The translations under genes were made by a program, and so were the position numbers. Below the pieces are notes generated by a model. The model saw only the letters and a list, made by a program, of their open reading frames with translations. It searched no databases and was not told the DNA's origin. 64,000 nucleotides of DNA from Anisus vortex (lineage: Eukaryota; Mollusca; Gastropoda; Planorbidae): NCBI GenBank assembly GCA_949126835.1, contig OX421505.1, positions 5,214,587 to 5,278,586 of the forward strand. Reading direction: 5' to 3'. Positions 45,439 to 56,492 of this stretch are shown here, in pieces. How positions within the stretch are numbered: position 1 is the stretch's first letter; each line of letters starts with the position of its first letter.

Positions 45439-47295
45439 TTAGTGAACTATGTTGGGATGACTTGGTAAGATTTGTCTCATCATTTTAGTAAATGTAGAAG
45501 TACTGTTAACAAGACCGAATGGCATAACATTCCACTCAAATAAACCTTGGTGTGTGGTAAATGCAGTGTATTGTTTGGCTTCTTCTGACATAGGTATTTG
45601 CCAGAATCCCCTGCATAAATCCAAAGTTGTGTATATTTTACTATTACCTATTGTATTTACAATGTCATCTACATTTGGTAGACCCTCCTGATCTAGTTGT
45701 GTCACTTTGTTCAATTTACGGTAGTCACAACAAATGCGAATAGAACCATTCTTTTTCTTTACTAGAACCATGGGTGATGAGAATTGCGAATTTGATTTTT
45801 GTATTAATTTATTGTCTAAGAGTACTTTTAGTTCAGTATCAACTTTTGATTTAAGCATCTGTGGGACAATATATGTCTTAGATCTAAATGGTGTTGTATC
45901 ATTTAAAACAATCTTATGTTCTATGACATTTGTTTTTCCTGGTGTTTCACTGATAACATCTTGATATTTATTTAAAATATCTTTTATTTTAGATTTAGTG
46001 CCTTCACATTTAATGTGTTCAAGTTTAATTTCTGATCTTTTCTCCTTAGAATTATTTATAGTATTCATATATTGACTTAATTCACTTATATTGTTTTGAT
46101 CAAATTCATCAATTATGGGAATTTCTCTTCCTTCTTCACACATGTTGTTTAGTACTGTATTCAAATTTTGAGAATTTTCTCTGACATTGTATTTTCTGAG
46201 ATTATTTATATGGTATTTTCTTTCACTATTATCTACCAAAATTTTGTAAGAAACATCATTGAGTTTTTGAATTATTTTATGAAGACCAATCCATTCTTTG
46301 TTGTTACATATACCTGTTGGTAAATGAATCAAAACTAAATCATTAACTTCTAATGATCTTAAGTGTTTGTTTCTGTTGTATAACAATCTACTGTTTTCAT
46401 TACTGTTCTCAAGATTTTCTTTAGTTATTTCATTGGTGTAATTTATTTGATCCTGAATTGACTGAATAAATTCATCAGGTGAAAATTCTAATTCATTATT
46501 ATCCAAGATATTATTTTTGAAATTTTTTAAAGGACTTTTTACTTTGCGACCAAACATGAGTTCAAATGGGGAATAACCAGTAGAAGAATGAATAGAATTT
46601 CTGTAAGCAAATAAGATCATGGGTAGATAAATATCCCAATCTTTTGGTTTTTCTAGACATACTTTTTCAATCATCAATTTGATTGTCTGATTTGCACGTT
46701 CAATGCATCCATTGGACTGAGGATGGTATCTAGTTGAAAAGATTTGTGTTATATGTAACAGTTTATGAAATACAGATGTCAATGTAGATACAAATTGAGG
46801 ACCATTATCACTCAAAACAATGTTTGGGAAACCAAACCTTGTGAAAATTGACAATAACGCATTACAAATACGTTCAGATGTTATTTCACGCAATGGAACA
46901 ATTTCAATCCATCTAGTCGCTAAATCTATGACTACTAAAGCAAATCTACTTTTAGTGGTTCTTGTAGTGGTCATTGGACCGATGATATCAATTGCTATCT
47001 TATGAAAAGGAGATACAATGTTATCAACTTTTTGTAATGGAGCTATGTGTGCATTATGTATCTTGTTTTTAACTTGACAGTTATGACATGAGTCAATGTA
47101 TTTCTTGATGTCCACTTTCATACATTTCCACCAGAAATGTTTAGAAATATTATAAAGAGTCTTTTTGAAACCTTGATGTGCAGACAATGGATTATCATGT
47201 GCTGCAGATATGACTAAATTTGTCAGTGATTTTGGAATAATTATTTGTTGCTTAGAACACTCATTTGTTTTCACTATTCTAATCATAATATCATT
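45439..47295 (-). pseudogene. LTR element: integrase followed by reverse transcriptase
   Basis: Integrase comes first. It has the HHCC zinc module (HDNPLSAHQGF and CHNCQVKN), then the catalytic core with IAIDIIGPM, LSDNGPQFVST and SNGCIERANQT (D, D, E), and a C-terminal module ending YHINNLRKYNV, like the GPY/F region of Ty3 integrases. A linker leads to RT: SSPMVLVKKKNGSIRICCDY, KIYTTLDLCRGFWQIPM and FEWNVMPFGLVNSTSTF, all of Ty3 type. The frame ends at TAA exactly at the tyrosine position of the Y-V-D-D box, so this copy cannot make an active RT without read-through. Upstream it is separated from the preceding frame by one in-frame TAA (47,296-47,298). Confidence 0.92.
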
Positions 47296-48600
47296 TTAAA
47301 ATTTAAATTTGTCAGCATTATATGATGTTTTGCTGTTTAGATTATTTTTCAATTTCATGATATAAGGATCATTGTTTTGTTCCTTTAACAGAATTTCATG
47401 ATTTATTTTATTCAATGTATCTGACTCATTAGTATTTCCATTGGTAATGTTACAGAAATTAATACTTTTCACTTTTTGTTTCTCTTCATGCACTTCACTT
47501 TGAATATTCTGTTTTGCATCATTTTCATTTTCATTGCTAGTTATTATCTGATTTGGAGTATTCATTCTTGAAAAACACTTTATTAACTCAGTCTTTTGTA
47601 TTTCATAGTCATCTAGATTGTTATTTGCTATTTGAAATGCTTTCTTATTTGAATCAAGATGTTGTGCTAATAAAATTGACATGAGTTCTTTTGAAATGTT
47701 TTGTGAATTACAGATGTTTTCAAAATTTTCAATGTATGATACTATCATCTCTGTTCCATTCCATTTATGGAATTTTAGATTTACTTCAGGTGTAGTTTGA
47801 CAATTAGAAACTAATTCTATTGTAGGCAAATTCTTTGTCCATTTATTTTGATCCACATTGTTAATTTTTAACAGATTTAATTTATGAGATAATGTCTCTA
47901 TAGGATTCATGTGATATTCATTTATTGTCTTTGGCTTATTAATGTTTTTCAATTTTCTCTGTTCAATCCATTCATGGTATACTTCCATAAAATTATCAGG
48001 TTTTATGTCAGTAAGATTTCCTATAATCAAAGGAGCTGTACAATTTTCTAAAACACAAGCTTTAATATCACCTGAAATCCAAGGTGTATCAATGTTGACA
48101 ATAGCACATTGTGAACTAACAGAACTACCATCACCAAGTGTGATGTTTTCAAATTCATCAATGTATTGATTAGGAAGAACAAGATTCTTTTGAACTATCA
48201 AACAACTGCAACCAGTGTCTCTCAATGACATAACTTCTATACCATTTACAAAAGCAGGAAATAAATAAAGAGTTCCATTCAGATTATGCAATGATGTAAA
48301 AGTTTCCTTAATGGTATTTGTTTGCTTTTCTTCACATAATGCTTTGGGAGTTTGTGAACATTGTGTTTTGAAAACTTCACTATGAGAATCAGTGTTAACA
48401 GATTTAGTATTTGCAGTGTTAACAGTTTTACTTGTAGAATCAGTTTGAACAACTTTAATATTTGTATTGTCATTATCAGTATTTGTACAAGTGCTTTTAT
48501 ATGTAGTTTTAGATTTTCCATTTTCATTCATTAATGAAGCTGAATTGACATGAACAGTGTCAACAGATCTTATTATGTAGTGTCCTAGAATACCAGGTTT
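47296..48600 (-). pseudogene. LTR element: second protease-like domain and linker
   Basis: In frame with Gag after its TAA. The open part starts directly at 48,600; the first Met is at 48,531. A Thr/Asn/Ser-rich leader is followed by LYLFPAFVNGIEVMSLRDTG, a retropepsin-like active-site motif (DTGC). ITLGDGSSVSSQCAIVNIDT and APLIIGNL follow, the latter being the conserved hydrophobic-Gly end motif of retropepsins. The last third is an Asn/Lys-rich linker that ends at the TAA just before the integrase zinc module. Confidence 0.8.
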
Positions 48601-50049
48601 TTAATCTTCATCAAAATTTTTAGATGACAACCATTCTTGAAAAATTGTTTTACTGTTGTCTGGTTTGATATTTGGTATATTGCCAATTATTATGGGAGCA
48701 ATACATGATTTTACTATGGCTGCTTCAACCATTCCAGTGAACCATGGTGTGTCTATATAAACATCTATGATAGGACATTTGATTTGGTAACCATTGCCTA
48801 GCATAATGTTATCATGTCTTATAATTTTACTATGCCCAAGTCTTTGTATTAAGTTTTCATCCACACAAACAGTTGTGCATGCTGTGTCTCTAAGACAATG
48901 TGTCTTGTGTTTACCTAGGAATGCAGGATACACAATTAAATTATTGTTATTAGAGCTATGTTTCAAAGAAGTGAATCTTCCTTTATTATTATTTGAGTTA
49001 TTGCTCTGTCTTTGTTTGCTACGTGAATAACTTCTATTGCGACCTCTGGTTTCATTGGCATTATTTTGTTTATCTCTGATCTTCTTCAGACACTCAGATT
49101 CTATGTGCCCTGATCTTTGACAATAAAAACATTTTACATTTGGATTTTTAACTTTTGTGTCACGTCTAGTATTTACTGATTGACTTCTTCTATCATTTTG
49201 AACAAAATTAAAGCTTTGTGACAGATTTTCTTTAGATAAGATACTATTTGGATGACTGTCTTTGAAAGAAGTTATTGCTGATATCAATTTATCAATATTA
49301 TTGATGTCTTTTTCTTTCAAGTATGTAAATAATTCAGTACTTGCCATGGAAAGAATTTTGTCGTAAATTATCATTTCAATAATTTGATTTGGATCTTTAA
49401 GATCAACTTTCATTAGTTCTAACCATGTTATCAAGTAATGTTGTATGTCTTTCACAAACGCAGTTGGCTCATGAGACTGATCTAATTTTGCATTGTTGAA
49501 TCTCTCTCTATACCAGTTTGGAGTTTTAATGAAATATGCTAACATTTGTCTTTTTATCTCATCATAGTCACAATCTTCTATATTGATATATGACATGGCA
49601 GTACGAGCTTTGTCTTTCACAGATTGGAATAGATATCTATGCCAGTCTTTCTTTTGTATTTGCTCAGCTTTGAGTTGCATCTCAAAAGTTTTGAAAAATG
49701 CATCTATGTTTTTCCCGTCAAAATAACTTATTTTTATTCTTTTAAGATCATTATTTTCTTTTGTAGTACTGGTAGATGGAATATTATTTTGTTTTGATTT
49801 TTCTTTCTCAATTTGCAATTCTTTGTCTTTAATTTCTATTTCGTGAGCCCTTTTTGCTGCACGCTCATCTCTCTCTCTGTCTGCTAAATCATTCAAGTAT
49901 TCTTTCTGTTCTTTAGTCCATTCTTTAACTTTTTGTTCTATAAAATCAACTCTTTCTTTTTTTTCTAAACCAAACTCATCAGCTAATATTTTTGCTCTAC
50001 TATACATTTCAGCATTTGTTTCCATGTGGAAATCACTGCTTGTTGCCAT
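48601..50049 (-). CDS. LTR element: Gag with zinc knuckle and a first protease-like domain
   Basis: 482 residues. N-terminal coiled-coil-like charged region (residues 20-90, Lys/Glu/Arg-rich), capsid-like core (KISYFDGKNIDAFFKTFEMQ through about residue 270), a CCHC zinc knuckle (CFYCQRSGHIESEC), a basic Arg/Ser/Asn stretch, and then a retropepsin-like domain. That domain has HCLRDTACTTVCVDENL (DTA in place of DTG) and IAPIIIGNIPNIKPDN. It ends with TAA. Presence of a protease-like fold inside Gag, followed by another in the next open segment, is unusual. The start is the first Met after a long non-coding leader. Confidence 0.87.
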   Translation of the reverse strand: MATSSDFHMETNAEMYSRAKILADEFGLEKKERVDFIEQKVKEWTKEQKEYLNDLADRERDERAAKRAHEIEIKDKELQIEKEKSKQNNIPSTSTTKENNDLKRIKISYFDGKNIDAFFKTFEMQLKAEQIQKKDWHRYLFQSVKDKARTAMSYINIEDCDYDEIKRQMLAYFIKTPNWYRERFNNAKLDQSHEPTAFVKDIQHYLITWLELMKVDLKDPNQIIEMIIYDKILSMASTELFTYLKEKDINNIDKLISAITSFKDSHPNSILSKENLSQSFNFVQNDRRSQSVNTRRDTKVKNPNVKCFYCQRSGHIESECLKKIRDKQNNANETRGRNRSYSRSKQRQSNNSNNNKGRFTSLKHSSNNNNLIVYPAFLGKHKTHCLRDTACTTVCVDENLIQRLGHSKIIRHDNIMLGNGYQIKCPIIDVYIDTPWFTGMVEAAIVKSCIAPIIIGNIPNIKPDNSKTIFQEWLSSKNFDED

Positions 50050-52067
50050 TTTTGAAGTTTAGAAATTATATGGACTATTATTCAATTATTGTATGAACAA
50101 AATTCTTATAATTTTTCCAAGTTCAATTCATGGAAATTGTTAATGAAATTATTTATATAGTATTTCATTATATGTTCATTATTGATTGAGAAATTATTAC
50201 ATTTAATCAATTGATTTTCATATTGTTGTATTGTAATCAAATTGTTTCAATGCTTGAACCACCTTATACTTGTTATTATTACAAGTCCAAATTATCCAAG
50301 TGAAATTGTAATTGTAACTTCAATTGAAAATTTTCAAGTGTGAATTACAACATTAAATCATTCAAGTGTAAATTTTTGCAAAATTATTGTATTATAATTG
50401 CAAGTGATATTTAGTTCATTGTTTACATGTATTACAATTTATAACAATGCTAAATGTCCAAGTTTTATTTCATTATTTTCAAGTTTTATTTCATTATTTT
50501 CATGCTTTGCAAAATTTATTACAAGTTTTTCTGCAAGCATTAAATTTTATAGTTCAGTGATGTTTTGCTTTGCAAATTATTATAAGTATTTTATGCAAGC
50601 AATGTATTATGTACAAGTGATGTGATGTGAAAAAAATTTTCACAAGTTTTTTCAAAGAAGAAAATGTATATGTCAGTGTGTTGTCAATTAACACTGTCAA
50701 AATATTTCATGTATAGGTCAGTACATGAAAATATTGTAAGTTATGAACCTGTGAAAAATACAAAACCAACACTTTGAAACAAAATATAATATAAACACTA
50801 AACATAAATAGCATTCATACACATAAATAAAAATAAAAAACAAGGCTGTATAAAATTTACAATGATAGAGGAAAATTTAGACCAAAGAATTACAATAGGT
50901 AAACATTGACAAGACCACATATTTTATTTTTTTTTTACTTTATTTACAAACAAATAAATACACAAGTACAAACTAAACTCAAACAGCTAACATAAATATT
51001 GAAATTTGGATATAGATGGCCCACATTAAGCTGTAGGAAGCGGATGATTAGTCCAGCCAACTATATACAAAAACAAAACCCTAAAAGAATACATATAAAA
51101 TAATCTTCTTGAGAGGCATAAAAGAAGAAGAAGATAGACAGAATGAAGCAATAGAATATAAGAAGATTAAATTATATTCGCCACTCCAATCCAAGCCCTT
51201 TTGTACATAAATAAACATAAAACATGAATAATAAATAATAGCATGTAGTTACAAAACAACTTATCAACTACAGCTTGACCTTGCTTGACCTTGCTTGACC
51301 TTGAACCTGTAGTAAAATGCTTTAACACAACCGCTATTTTATAACTAAGTAATTTAGTAAATAGTTTAATTAAAGTAATTCAGCACCATCACGAATAATA
51401 TCACGAGTCTAAAAGACGATATCGCAAAGTGTTTTACGCGAAGTGATTGACACGAAATGATTGACGCGAAGTGATTGCAATCACGAGTTCGAAGCAATTA
51501 ACTTAGTTACTGTAAAGTACATACACAGAATTCACGAAAGGCTGTAAATAAATGCACTGATATTAATTGAGGCTAAGCTCATCACAACGAATTAAATTGA
51601 GGCCAGAAATATATCAGCATGTAGACTCGAATAAGCTAGAACGAAGGCCAATAAAACACAACAGTTGATTGCTGGAAAGAAATTATGGCGAAATAAATTT
51701 TTCAAAGAAACTGACTAAGTCGAGCCAGTTGATTAGCATTGATCCAATCCTCAATGAAGACGAAATATTTTTCCAGACATAATGACCATGTCAGGCCAGT
51801 AGATTAGATTAGAACATTCATCATAACAGGATGCATGAATGTAAACAAACAATTGTTGCAGCAGTCAGGAACCGGAAACAGGAAACTAAGTTGGGTTGAC
51901 CTTGATGAGGTCACTTCCGTCCTCATCATCTTGACGACCTTCCGCCATTTTGTTCGCCATGTTTCAATGTTGAATCGCTTGCAGTCGTGCCGCTTGCTAA
52001 TATGATGCCGCCGGTTGCCGCTGTCGTTGCCTGCAGTGTTAAACTTCTCCAGTTTAACCTGTGTTAA
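50050..52067 (-). other. LTR element: 2-kb untranslated leader
   Basis: AT-rich leader between the 5' LTR and Gag. It contains three tandem cttgacctt units (51,275-51,305) and repeated gcgaagtgattgac-like words (51,437-51,470). The segment next to the LTR (about 51,900-52,067) is GC-richer. No conserved frame is seen; packaging or translation-control signals might lie here. Confidence 0.7.
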
Positions 52068-52085
52068 ACTTTTCGCTTGCCACCA
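52068..52085 (-). promoter_or_regulatory. Candidate primer-binding site
   Basis: Read on the minus strand, TGGTGGCAAGCGAAAAG begins one base inside the 5' LTR. TGG at this place matches the CCA end of a tRNA primer. I could not assign the tRNA. Confidence 0.6.
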
Positions 52086-52086
52086 T

Positions 52087-52550
52087 TGTTAACTCGTCTG
52101 TTTGTGTTGGCATTGTGGTAGCATGATCAGTCTCTCCATTATCAGACAAGTATAACAAAACAGTTCTTTACAGCATAAAATGACGAAGTCAACGAATTCT
52201 TTTACAGCCAAAAAAGGATAATATTTATTTACTTACAGTTCAGACTTCTAGCACATACAGGTTACAAAATACTTCATTATTAAACATTGTAGTTCAATCT
52301 ACTAAAGTCAAGAGCGAGAGAATTACATTTCTTGTCACCGCTCTGTCGAATCACTGTAACCGACTTCTCTTTACTACACATTCAAAACCCCCTTCCTTTT
52401 CCCGTGTCCTTTTTATTCTTACTGAAAAAAACAGTGTGTCAAATACAAGGGAGTTTACTTATTAAATAATTAATTAAATAATTTCTTTGTTACTTCCCTT
52501 AGACCATAATAATTAATAATTGATAAGTTAATATAATTTGAGTCATAACA
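52087..52550 (-). repeat. 5' LTR
   Basis: 464 bp, the same as the 3' LTR except five instead of six C in one run. Implies a very recent insertion or conversion. Confidence 0.95.
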
Positions 52551-52555
52551 GCTAT

Positions 52556-54239
52556 ATATACTTGATGTTGTAAAAAACAATGCGTATATAAGCTTAAAAG
52601 CCTAGAGAATTGTATCCATGTTATATGTAGACTTCGTTGCTCAATGTTAAATGCGCCCTGAACTTACATTATGTTTGTTGGCAGCGCTATAATATAAATA
52701 AAATTATTAGTATTATTAGTCTTTGTAAAGAAGCATTAACAAAATGACTGTTGGCGAAAAGAAAGGAACAAATAAAAAGAAAGAAATATATATAATAGAA
52801 TGAAGATATTGTGGGGAAAGAAGTGTAGTTTATTTGATCATTCTTCTCTTTCTTCTATCATTTTTTTTTTAAATAATAAGGGGGGTGGGGAGGAAACTTT
52901 AGGTGTCCAAGATAAAGTTGACGAGAGTAATGCTCTGAGTTAGTCATAAATCAGTCACGTGTCATATATCGACCTGTCTCGAAAGGTTGAAAGAATTCAT
53001 CGAATGATCGACGGTTCTTAAGCTTGAGGGTTTCTAACAACGAATTAATACGTTCGATGTTCAATGAACACGATGGCGTTTCATGGGAAAATGTGGGGGG
53101 GGGGGGGGGGAAGGGACAGATTTGTGTCAATGTCAGAATATTAAAAAAAAAATATTTTTTTTTAATTTGTTATAAATGTGCATTTTTACATCTCGTATAG
53201 GACAGTTTGCAATACAATTTATCTCATAACAGCTACGCTGCTACGTCTGAAAGGGAAGTGAGTTCGATGGCACAACGATGGCATCTTCGGGTCTTCATTC
53301 CAATCAGGAATTAAACTATCCAGGGCGGACTAAAACTGGAACCTACAACACGGTTTTATTATTTTAACAATCAAATAAAAGTCATTGCAATTAGATGGCT
53401 GGAAACCCGATTTCCATTGATATCCACGGGGATTTAGCCGCAAAAAAGTGGTGATCCCATCTCTCAATAAAATAGAGCACTAGTGTAGTACTAACAGTAC
53501 CGCTCACTATTCCCATTAGTCGAATATTCCATAAATCAAACAGAGAGAGAGACATTTGCTGTCCACACAATCCCGCTTGTGAGCCTTAGCAAGATAGATC
53601 CGTAGGCTATATCCCTAAAACCCGTTTAACGTATAATATAAGTTTTTATAAACAAACCACAACAGAAGCGCAGACAAAAGTTAAACAAACAAAATAACAT
53701 TTTTAATACTATGAACAAATGTGTTTAAACCAGTCAAATGTGAGAACCTTTAAAGTTATTGAAAGTTATAGACCAACCCACTTCTCAACGCTTAGTGATT
53801 TAATTTCACAGGTAAACATTTGAATATCAGGTGGTTTCTTTTTTTTTTATTTCTTTAGATCTCTTCCCCGCCTCCCCCTTTTCTTATTACGCCTGCAATC
53901 TTTTCTTACTTTACTTTTACTCTGGATTAACAGTGAGAGATTATTGATTAACTCTGACATATTATTTTTTTTTCAGTCTAGTTACCGATACATTTAGTTT
54001 ATAAAATATATAGAAGTGAAGCTTATTTCCTTGAAGAAACTTAAGAAGACACACACAAAAAACACAACATTATTCAATCTAAATACAAGATCTGGTTCTA
54101 GTTATATTACAAGTAAAAGTTGGACTTGTTAGGTGTTGGTTTCTGTGATAATGTTGATACAGTTCAGGTTTAAGGATCAATAAATAGAAAATGAAATATT
54201 GGTATTCAATGATGTGATTATATGTAAGTGTTTAGTGGT
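52556..54239. other. Unit B 5' region, no gene seen
   Basis: Resumes the unit A alignment at about 8,170. Includes the LINE 3' tail (52,638-52,722) and the extra block at 53,020-53,205 with a G-run at 53,095-53,110. Confidence 0.6.
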
Positions 54240-54650
54240 TAGTTTTATCAATCTATGTTTTAATCTATCTATTCTATCCATCTTTTAATCAATCATTAAG
54301 TCAATAGCCTACATTTCTCATTTCATTCAATAATTTATTCAATTAATTATTATTCTATGTATCAACCTATCTATATATTTATATATCTATCAATCAACCT
54401 ATTTATTAATATACGTATCCGCCTATCTATTTATTAATTAATATATCAATCTATTTATAAATCTATGTAGCAGCCTATCTATTTATTCGTTAATCTATTA
54501 ACCAATCTATTTATCAATCTATGTATCAGCATATCTATTTATTAATTAATCTATCAACCTATCTAGCTATTTATCTATATATCAACCAATCTATTTATAA
54601 ATCTATATATTAGCCTAACTATTGATTAATTAATCCATCAATCTATCAGC
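54240..54650. repeat. Degenerate tatc/aatc repeat, unit B
   Basis: Counterpart of 9,720-10,170, about 40 bases shorter. Confidence 0.85.
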
Positions 54651-54819
54651 ACAGCCTGAAATCAATGTTGTGTGTTTCTTTATTTTTTATCTAGATTAAA
54701 TGCTAGTACCTTCACCAGCCAAACCACAGCACAAAGAGATTTATCCATTTCTTTATTTCTACGAATGACGGATTAGTGATTGTCTATCTGTTTGTGATTA
54801 CACGATATTCGGTCCAGAA

Positions 54820-54977
54820 ATGAACAAGGGATACGAACCCAAACCCTTCCAGGGCAGCATTGGGCGTGAGAGTATGAAATATACTGTGGACAAATCTGGC
54901 ATCAAGCTGCCTGAATATAAAGGAAGCATTGACTCAAAGGATATAAAGACAAAACCGAAGGAATACAAACAAACAAT
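54820..54977 (+). CDS. Unknown Lys/Pro-rich protein, unit B, exon 1
   Basis: 158 nt, identical in length and, by eye, in sequence to unit A exon 1, with the same ATG and gtgagt donor. A 4-base insertion lies 26 bases upstream of the ATG relative to unit A. Exons 1-4 of this copy (with 58758-58843, 59563-59689, 60638-60695) keep one open frame of 429 nt. Exons 5-6 are beyond the window. The lack of any amino-acid change suggests this copy is functional. Confidence 0.85.
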
Positions 54978-55059
54978 GTGAGTAATTGCCCTTTAGTTTA
55001 CAGAAATAATTATTTGTATAGTTCTGTATGTATCGATGAGCGACCATAATCAATATAAA

Positions 55060-55142
55060 AAGACTAGACTCGGCCCACGGATGAACGTAGGACGCGACAA
55101 TCTTCTTTATAGAAGGAGCGTCTGTAATATATAAGATAAGAT
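55060..55142 (+). repeat. 75-80-bp interspersed repeat, unit B copy 2
   Basis: Counterpart of 10,579-10,660. Confidence 0.85.
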
Positions 55143-55577
55143 AAAAGGAACAAACAACTAAATACTAAAAAAAAAGTTTACAGTACAGTTTTTATTGTAA
55201 TATTGTATGTTTTTTTTAACAAAACACATTGTAATCATTCGTTTCTACGTCATGTTGACGGGCATAACTATTAGTTAATATATAGTTATTTTTGTATCAA
55301 TGGCATGTAACAAGTGATCTTGAAATGTCATTTACAGAGTTTTGTCTGCATCGTTTTTTTAAATGGTCAGCCGATGTAACGATGTAACGTTCCAATGTTT
55401 AACCAGTAGGCTTTTACTAATAGACATGTAGTTTGCGATTTATCTGTCCAGTGTTATCTACTATTTACATATTATCTGGTATCAGCTTTCATAGGAGCTT
55501 TCAATGTACTGCACGCGGAATTTATTAATTATTTTTTTTATGGGAAAGATAAGAAACGAGTTATTTGCAAACCACAG

Positions 55578-55760
55578 GGTACGTTGGCCGAGCGGCAGCG
55601 CGTTCAGCTGGCATACCAAAAGTCCTAGGTTCGAATCTTGGTGAAGGCTAGGATTCGTACCCGGTTGTCCTTGACTCTAACAAGCTCTGGTGGGTACCTG
55701 ACCTTAGTGGTAGTAAAGTGAAGGCGGCTTCGGCCCTTGGATCAATTCGGATACTTTTTT
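55578..55760 (+). mobile_element. tRNA-derived SINE, unit B
   Basis: Counterpart of 10,998-11,185, with A box TGGCCGAGCGGC and B box GGTTCGAATCT. Confidence 0.85.
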
Positions 55761-55831
55761 AACAACTTTTTTAAAGAGAGAAAACAAATGCTTTTTTTTC
55801 TGGAAGTTTTGTACATTATTCTAGAATACTA

Positions 55832-55957
55832 TGGTTAGGTACCCATCAGAGCTAAGTAGGCTCAGGGACACCCGGGTACAAATCCTAGCTCTTAACCAGG
55901 ATTCGAAACAAGAACCCTCGGAACGCCAGTCGAACGCGCTGCCACTGTGCCTGAGTA
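55832..55957 (-). mobile_element. SINE fragment, unit B
   Basis: Counterpart of 11,257-11,386. The B-box region (ggattcgaaa) differs from unit A at several bases. Confidence 0.75.
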
Positions 55958-56492
55958 AAACTATAATGCCTGAAATGTTAAGAACATGAAAACTTTGGCG
56001 CTTAAGAGATCGATTGTAGAAAAAAAATAGAAAAGCAAAAAAGTTTAAGGATAGAAAAGTGTAATTAATGGAAAAAAAATATTTCATAATTATAATTTTG
56101 GGAAATGTTTCTTTTATGTGTCATCAAAATGTTAAGTTTAACCAAAAAATGTTCGAAAAATGTATGTGAATAAACTTTTTATTGTGGAAAAAGTTTAGTG
56201 TTTGAAAATTTTAAGATAAGGCTTAATTGAAAATATTGACCAATATTTGAGATGTTTAATCTATGTCTGGGATATTTTTTTAGTAAAGAAAGTGTTAGAT
56301 TCGAGTAAAAATTTAGAATGCTAAAATTTTAGTGTTGAAAAAGTTTAGTGTACGGATGACTCAGAGTTTTAAACGTTTCTTGTGAACGGTTTATTATGTA
56401 AAGGTTGTCTAACATAAATGATTGCATATTGAAATTCAAAGAGATAAATTGTGTGAGTGGCTTCCCTTTGTTTATCTCTCTAGTGTGTAAAC

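Larger units (their letters stand above)
43997..52550 (-). mobile_element. LTR retrotransposon, Ty3-type with Gmr1-like domain order
   Basis: 8,554 bp on the minus strand, with a 5-bp target duplication gctat (43,992-43,996 and 52,551-52,555). Unit A shows the uninterrupted site near 8,170. LTRs of 465 and 464 bp start TG and end CA and differ, by eye, only in a C-run length. From the 5' LTR: candidate primer-binding site, a 2-kb leader, Gag with zinc knuckle, protease-like domain 1, in-frame TAA, protease-like domain 2, in-frame TAA, integrase, RT, in-frame TAA at the RT catalytic box, RNase H, polypurine tract, 3' LTR. All coding parts share one frame. Integrase ahead of RT in a Ty3-type element is the Gmr1-like arrangement. 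No envelope is seen. Confidence 0.95.

Noticed and set aside
44605..50049. Envelope gene or retrovirus
   Set aside because: No frame follows RNase H before the polypurine tract and no membrane or signal segments are seen; the element is a retrotransposon without env.
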